From Actinomycetes bacterium (lineage in GTDB: Bacteria > Actinomycetota > Actinomycetes > Propionibacteriales > Propionibacteriaceae), in contig JAEXAS010000003.1 of the NCBI GenBank assembly GCA_023458095.1, positions 48,378 to 112,377 on the forward strand: 64,000 nt of DNA. Reading direction: 5' to 3'. Under the pieces are notes generated by a model. That model was given only the letters and a program-made list of their open reading frames with translations. It did not search any database and was not told where the DNA came from. Positions 59,895 to 64,000 of the stretch are shown piece after piece. The position numbers were made by a program, and so were the translations under genes. How positions within the stretch are numbered: position 1 is the stretch's first letter; each line of letters starts with the position of its first letter.

Positions 59895-61274
59895 GTGGCC
59901 ACCCGCCTAGACAATGTGATCAGCCTGACCAAGCGCCGCGGCTTCGTCTACCCCTGTGGTGAGATTTACGGCGGTACCCGGGCAGCCTGGGACTACGGCC
60001 CCTACGGCGTGGAGTTGAAGGAGAACATCAAGCGCCAATGGTGGCGTTCGGTGGTTCAGGGCCGCGACGATGTCGTCGGTCTGGACTCCTCGATCATCCT
60101 GCCGCGACAGGTTTGGGTGGCTTCGGGCCACGTCGGCGTCTTTTCCGATCCGCTGACCGAGTGCCTCAAGTGCCACAAGCGCTTCCGCTCCGACCAGTTG
60201 GAGGAGGCCTTCGAGTTCAAGAAGGGCCGCGCACCCGAAAGCATGGCCGAGATCAACTGCCCTGAATGCGGCAACCTGGGCCAATTCACCGAGCCACGTG
60301 ACTTCAACATGATGCTGAAGACCTACCTGGGGGTGCTGGAGGACGAATCGGGGCTGCACTACCTGCGTCCGGAGACCGCCCAGGGCATCTTCGTGAACTT
60401 CAAGAACGTCGAGAACACCTCCCGGCAGAAGATCCCCTTCGGCATTGGCCAGGTCGGCAAGAGCTTCCGCAATGAGATCACCCCAGGCAACTTCATCTTC
60501 CGTACCCGCGAATTCGAGCAGATGGAGATGGAGTTCTTCGTCAAGCCCGGCACCGATGAGGAGTGGCACCAGCACTGGATCGACGCCCGCACCGCCTGGT
60601 ACGTCGATCTGGGTATCTCTCCGGAAAGCCTGCGCCACTACGAGCACCCCGCCGAGAAGCTGTCGCACTACTCCAAGCGGACCGTCGACATCGAATACAA
60701 CTTCGGCTTTGCCGGCGGTGACGGCTGGGGTGAGTTGGAAGGCATTGCCAATCGCACCGATTTCGACCTCGGCACCCACTCCAAGCATTCGGGGACGGAT
60801 CTGTCGGTCTTCGAGCAGGCCAGCGGTGAGCGCTACCTGCCCTACGTGATCGAGCCGGCTGCTGGCCTGACCCGCTCGCTGATGGCCTTCTTGGTGGAGG
60901 CCTACACCGAGGAAGAAGTGCCCACCGCCAAGGGCGGCACCGAGACCAGGGTTTCGCTGAAGCTCGATCCGCGGCTGTCTCCGGTGAAGGTGGCGGTGCT
61001 GCCGCTGTCGCGCAATGCCGACCTGACGCCCAAGGCACAGGATGTCGCAACCCGGCTGCGCCGCCTGTGGAACACCGAGTTCGACGACGCCCAGTCCATC
61101 GGGCGGCGCTACCGTCGTCAGGACGAGATCGGTACCCCCTATTGCGTCACCGTCGACTTCGACACCCTCGACGATCAGTCGGTCACGGTGCGCGAACGCG
61201 ACACCATGGCCCAAGAGCGAGTCGCCATCGACCAACTCCAGACCTATCTGGCTGCCCGGCTGCCCGGCTGCTGA
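59895..61274 (+). CDS. glyS: Glycyl-tRNA synthetase (alpha2 type)
   Basis: A class II synthetase of 459 residues that charges tRNA-Gly, of the single-polypeptide type. It opens LTKRRGFVYPCGEIYGGTRA and has YLRPETAQGIFVNFKNV (motif 1/2 region) and FRNEITPGNFIFRTREFEQ. The zinc-type Cys pairs are CLKCHKR and CPECGN. The C-terminal anticodon domain begins near KVAVLPLS. GTG 59895 has a GAGGAG-type ribosome site upstream. A small hairpin (CGCTGCC 59854-59860/GGCAGCG 59866-59872) lies just before it. Confidence 0.96.
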   Translation: MATRLDNVISLTKRRGFVYPCGEIYGGTRAAWDYGPYGVELKENIKRQWWRSVVQGRDDVVGLDSSIILPRQVWVASGHVGVFSDPLTECLKCHKRFRSDQLEEAFEFKKGRAPESMAEINCPECGNLGQFTEPRDFNMMLKTYLGVLEDESGLHYLRPETAQGIFVNFKNVENTSRQKIPFGIGQVGKSFRNEITPGNFIFRTREFEQMEMEFFVKPGTDEEWHQHWIDARTAWYVDLGISPESLRHYEHPAEKLSHYSKRTVDIEYNFGFAGGDGWGELEGIANRTDFDLGTHSKHSGTDLSVFEQASGERYLPYVIEPAAGLTRSLMAFLVEAYTEEEVPTAKGGTETRVSLKLDPRLSPVKVAVLPLSRNADLTPKAQDVATRLRRLWNTEFDDAQSIGRRYRRQDEIGTPYCVTVDFDTLDDQSVTVRERDTMAQERVAIDQLQTYLAARLPGC

Positions 61275-61276
61275 GG

Positions 61277-61867
61277 TCAGGGCTGGGGCTGCTCCTGGTG
61301 GAGCGGCACGAAGGCGAACCGGTAACCGGTGACCGGTTCGCGGTGCAGCCCTTCGTAGTCGCGGTCGACCACCCACATCACCCCGGACGCCGGCACCACC
61401 ATGCGTCCATGCAAGGAGAGTTGCTCCTCCAACTCGGTAGGGATGTTGCCGGCGTCGGCCGAAACCAGAATCCGGTCGAATGGTTCACCGCGTGGAACCC
61501 CGAGCAGATGGGGGTCGGCGTGCTCGATGTGGGACCAATGCTGATAGGCCTTGGGCAGGTTGGCCCGGCCCATCTCGACCAACTCCGGTACGAGGTCGAC
61601 CCCAACCACCGCGCCGGTCGGGCCGGTGAGGTGGGCGAGCAGGGCGGTGGTCCAGCCGGAGCCGCTGCCGATATCGAGGACCTTGTCCCCGGGCTCGACG
61701 TGCAACAGTTCCAGCATGAACTGAACGGTCCAGGGCTGAGAGCAGGTCGCCCCGAATCCGATGGGGAGGGGCTCGTCTGCGGGTGCACGATCGCGAACCT
61801 CGGCAGGCAGAAAGTTGCGCCTCGGCAGTGCCGAAAGCGCTGCGAGAACTCGCCGACGGTCGCGCAT
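61277..61867 (-). CDS. Protein-L-isoaspartate O-methyltransferase-like enzyme
   Basis: An SAM-dependent methyltransferase of about 196 residues that repairs isoaspartyl residues in aged proteins. Motif I is VLDIGSGSGWTTALLAHL, GFGATCSQPWTVQFMLELL precedes it, and RILVSADAGNIPTELEEQL follows. ATG 61867 is used, and GTG 61870 is adjacent. It ends three bases from the glyS stop on the other strand. Confidence 0.85.
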   Translation of the reverse strand: MRDRRRVLAALSALPRRNFLPAEVRDRAPADEPLPIGFGATCSQPWTVQFMLELLHVEPGDKVLDIGSGSGWTTALLAHLTGPTGAVVGVDLVPELVEMGRANLPKAYQHWSHIEHADPHLLGVPRGEPFDRILVSADAGNIPTELEEQLSLHGRMVVPASGVMWVVDRDYEGLHREPVTGYRFAFVPLHQEQPQP

Positions 61868-61962
61868 CACAACACACTACCGGCGTCGTGCCGGCCGGTG
61901 TTGGCGGGTGGGTGAGTCTACGTAGACTGGTCCGGTTCGGCTGAACGAGGACGGAGCGCATT

Positions 61963-63150
61963 GTGGGACTGACGTTGACCCCTCCCGGCGGGGTCCCTCC
62001 CACCGGGGGTGGAGTGCGGATCGACCCCGCTGTGGTGCTCGCTCCGATGGCGGGCATCACCAACGCCGCCTACCGCCAACTGTGCCGCGAACAGGCCCAG
62101 GCTGGGGGCAGCGGATCTGCAATGGGGGCGCCGGGCCTGTACGTCTCGGAGATGATCACCGCCCGCGGAGTGGCCGAGCGCATTCCCAAGACCTTTGACA
62201 TGATCACCTTCGATGCCGGTGAACAGGTGCGCTCGGTGCAGTTGTACGGTGTCGACGCCGACGTCATGGCGACCGCGGTCGAGATCCTGTGCAGCGATTT
62301 CGGAGTGAACCATGTCGACCTGAACTTCGGCTGCCCGGTGCCCAAAGTCACTCGTCGTGGCGGGGGCGGGGTGCTGCCCTGGAAACGGGATCGGCTGGCT
62401 GCGGTGCTGTCAGCGGCGGTGCGGGCTGCGGATCGCTACGCGGTTCCGGTCACGATGAAGACCCGACTGGGCATTGATGACGAGCACCTGACCTACCGCG
62501 ACGCTGGACGGATCGCCGAAGACTGCGGCTGTGCGGCCATCACTCTGCACGGACGTACCGTCCGGCAGGCCTATTCCGGGCAGGCCGACTGGGAGCCGAT
62601 TGCCGAGATGGTCGAGTTGTTGGAGATCCCGGTCCTGGGCAACGGCGATATCTGGGAGGCCTCCGACGCGATGCGCATGGTGGAGCAGACCGGCTGCGCC
62701 GGAGTCGTGATCGGGCGGGGTTGCCTGGGTCGGCCCTGGCTGTTTCGGGACCTGGCCGATGCCTTCGCCGGACGGGACCGTAAGACGCTGCCGACGCTGG
62801 GTGAGGTGGCGGCCATGGTGCGTCGTCATGCTGAATTGTTGGCCGGACTCTTTGGAGAACGCCATGGCCTGACCGATCTGCGCAAGCACATGGCGTGGTA
62901 CTTCAAGGGCTTCGGGGTGGGCGGTGAACTGCGCCGTCGGTTGGCGATGGTCTCCAGCCTGAACGAATTGGACGACATTCTTGCTCAGCTCGATGCGGCC
63001 CAGCCGTTCCCCGTGACCGAACTCGGCCAACCCCGCGGACGGCAGGGTACGCCTCGGGATCGGGTGATCCTGCCCTACGGCTGGTTGGATTCGACCAGCC
63101 TCGGCGATGCGGACATCAGCGACGCCGAATGTGACGTCTCTGGCGGCTGA
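61963..63150 (+). CDS. dusB: tRNA-dihydrouridine synthase
   Basis: An FMN enzyme of 395 residues that reduces uridines in the tRNA D-loop. It opens VVLAPMAGITNAAYRQLC. The catalytic Cys is in LNFGCPVPKVTRRGGGGVL, and MKTRLGI, LHGRTVRQAYSG and VIGRGCLGRPWLF give FMN and tRNA contacts. GTG 61963 has GGAG six bases upstream, with TAGACT at 61923-61928 as a possible -10. Confidence 0.95.
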   Translation: MGLTLTPPGGVPPTGGGVRIDPAVVLAPMAGITNAAYRQLCREQAQAGGSGSAMGAPGLYVSEMITARGVAERIPKTFDMITFDAGEQVRSVQLYGVDADVMATAVEILCSDFGVNHVDLNFGCPVPKVTRRGGGGVLPWKRDRLAAVLSAAVRAADRYAVPVTMKTRLGIDDEHLTYRDAGRIAEDCGCAAITLHGRTVRQAYSGQADWEPIAEMVELLEIPVLGNGDIWEASDAMRMVEQTGCAGVVIGRGCLGRPWLFRDLADAFAGRDRKTLPTLGEVAAMVRRHAELLAGLFGERHGLTDLRKHMAWYFKGFGVGGELRRRLAMVSSLNELDDILAQLDAAQPFPVTELGQPRGRQGTPRDRVILPYGWLDSTSLGDADISDAECDVSGG

Positions 63151-63182
63151 CCCAGGTGCGACGACCCTAAGCCGATCGGCAG

Positions 63183-63806
63183 TCAGCGCACATACTGCAG
63201 CATGACGATGAACATGTAGATCGCCATGATGACCGGAGCGAAGACCCCCAGCACGATGGCGAAGATGCCGGTCGCTCGGCCGCGTCCCAGGATTGCGGCA
63301 ACCAAACCGGTGATCGCCGCCGCCATTCCGAGCCAGCTCGCGATCTGGCTGGCAAACATGGCGCCGGGTTCGGCCGCCATCATGGCTGCGGTGAGTTCTT
63401 CGCTGCTCAGATTGGCGCTGCCGCTGCGTTGGATGATCTGCACCACCACGTGCGCCATCGGGCCCATGGCTGCGGTGGCCACGACGGTGCAGGCGGCAAC
63501 CACGATCAAGGCGATGCGGCCCAGCCAGGGGCTCTTGGCGGGCTTGGGGGTCGGCTGATAGGGGTTCGGGTAGCCCTGCGGGTACGGCTGGCCAGGAGCC
63601 GGGTACGGCTGGCCGGGAGCCGGGTACGGCTGGCCAGGGGCGGGTCCCCACTGCTGCTGGGGATACCCGCCGGGCTGGGCCGGATAGCCCGGGACGGGTT
63701 GTGGTGTCGGGTAGCCCTGCGTTGGGGCGGGCTGAGGAGGGACGGCGCCCTGACCCAAGGAGTCGGCAGGGATATTGGATTGCGGCTCAGAACCCGGAGT
63801 AGACAT
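63183..63806 (-). CDS. Pro/Gly/Tyr/Gln-rich membrane protein (DUF4190-like)
   Basis: A 207-residue membrane protein. The N-terminal 90 residues are low-complexity (QPYPAPGQPYPAPGQPYPQ), with three tandem heptapeptides encoded by 21-bp repeats. Three hydrophobic helices follow (RIALIVVAACTVVATAAM; IASWLGMAAAITGLVAAIL; GIFAIVLGVFAPVIMAIYMF). The closing Gly-rich helix pair recalls DUF4190. Function unknown. It converges with dusB. Confidence 0.65.
   Translation of the reverse strand: MSTPGSEPQSNIPADSLGQGAVPPQPAPTQGYPTPQPVPGYPAQPGGYPQQQWGPAPGQPYPAPGQPYPAPGQPYPQGYPNPYQPTPKPAKSPWLGRIALIVVAACTVVATAAMGPMAHVVVQIIQRSGSANLSSEELTAAMMAAEPGAMFASQIASWLGMAAAITGLVAAILGRGRATGIFAIVLGVFAPVIMAIYMFIVMLQYVR
63581..63643. 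repeat. Three 21-bp tandem repeats inside the Pro-rich protein gene
   Basis: Units begin at 63581, 63602 and 63623 with GGTACGGCTGGCC in each. They encode the Pro-Ala-Pro-Gly-Gln-Pro-Tyr heptad on the minus strand. Unit 2 differs from unit 1 at one position. Confidence 0.85.
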
Positions 63807-63900
63807 GCGCTCAGGCTACTGGAAGTCGGTCGCTGACCGCCTGTTGCAGGCCCGATGGCAAGGTAGGGCCGGAGTGGACAATCCTGGGAGGATGGCAGCT

Positions 63901-64000
63901 ATGAATGAGGTGAATCCCCGGACGGTCGCCTGGGCGCGGACCATGGCCGGCCACAGTGACGGCGGAGTTGTTCGGGCCCACGCCGGCATCGGTCGCCCGG
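63901..64000 (+). CDS. Unidentified coding sequence, 5' end only
   Basis: ATG 63901 follows GGGAGG (63886-63891) at nine bases, and the frame stays open to the edge (MNEVNPRTVAWARTMAGHSD...). ATG 63892 is in the same frame. Only 33 residues are visible, too few to name a family. VNPRTVAWARTMAG vaguely recalls the start of Xre-type regulators, but that is not enough for a call. Confidence 0.45.
   Translation, partial: MNEVNPRTVAWARTMAGHSDGGVVRAHAGIGRP

Overview
This 64 kb window is a gene-dense, high-GC actinobacterial chromosome segment. Gene content and order fit the Propionibacteriales or a neighbouring group: comEA-comEC-holA-rpsT-lepA-hemW, hrcA-dnaJ-rsmE, phoH-ybeY-CNNM-era, recO/uppS/glyS/dusB, a type VII (ESX) mycosin, and the actinobacterial families DUF3097, DUF3352, DUF4192 and DUF5709. 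Genus and species cannot be fixed by reading alone. I saw no rRNA, tRNA, transposase, phage or CRISPR genes. No gene-free stretch exceeds about 210 bases.

Layout. 1-3005 (minus): a type VII secretion end-piece with a mycosin protease cut by the window edge and two helical ESX-type proteins. 3138-7630 (minus): de novo NAD synthesis, nadA-nadB-nadC, behind the Nudix-type regulator nrtR. 7709-14472: DUF2207 and AlbA_2 proteins, a DMT transporter, a glycosyltransferase and a DUF4192 protein. 14502-17120: leuS behind a leucine-codon leader peptide. 17160-26640: an EEP-family membrane phosphatase/nuclease, then comEA-comEC and holA. About 4 kb of accessory genes separates comEC from holA: a membrane protein, an apparently frameshifted ESX-like gene, a six-helix protein and a zinc alcohol dehydrogenase. 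26726-32219: rpsT, lepA, a tandem 38-bp repeat array, hemW, DUF3097 and an inositol-monophosphatase-type enzyme. 33073-37241: a CIRCE operator and hrcA-dnaJ-rsmE-tgt. 37411-41390: a DUF3352 protein, a queuosine-precursor transporter, DUF5709 and prolyl aminopeptidase. 41502-45252: phoH-ybeY-CNNM-era. 45259-50776: an acyltransferase, a YggS protein, leuA behind a second leucine leader peptide, and argG. 50875-54460: DUF2271 lipoprotein, PepSY protein, ApbE, uppS and a CIRCE-controlled hsp20. 54521-64000: an aldo/keto reductase, recO, the znuA-znuC-znuB-zur operon, a small ABM protein, glyS, pcm, dusB and two further proteins.

How the genes work together. Four regulatory circuits can be read directly. 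HrcA should act on two CIRCE sites, its own promoter and that of hsp20. Zur should act on a site that overlaps the znuA start. NrtR probably controls nadABC. Leucine supply probably controls both leuS and leuA through short leader peptides whose Leu codons sit just before a strong hairpin. The tgt gene and the YhhQ-type transporter lie in the same neighbourhood and suggest queuine salvage.

Two signals run across the window. First, many genes appear leaderless, with a TANNNT-like -10 box ending 6-7 bases before the start codon; this includes both leucine leader peptides and znuA. Second, a nearly identical 60-bp palindrome occurs at two distant loci, beside nadA and beside leuA. The most unusual items are the paired leaderless leucine leaders, the frameshifted ESX-like gene in the comEC-holA junction, the exact 38-bp repeat array, a probable CTG start for phoH, and a histidine-rich tail on the zinc permease.
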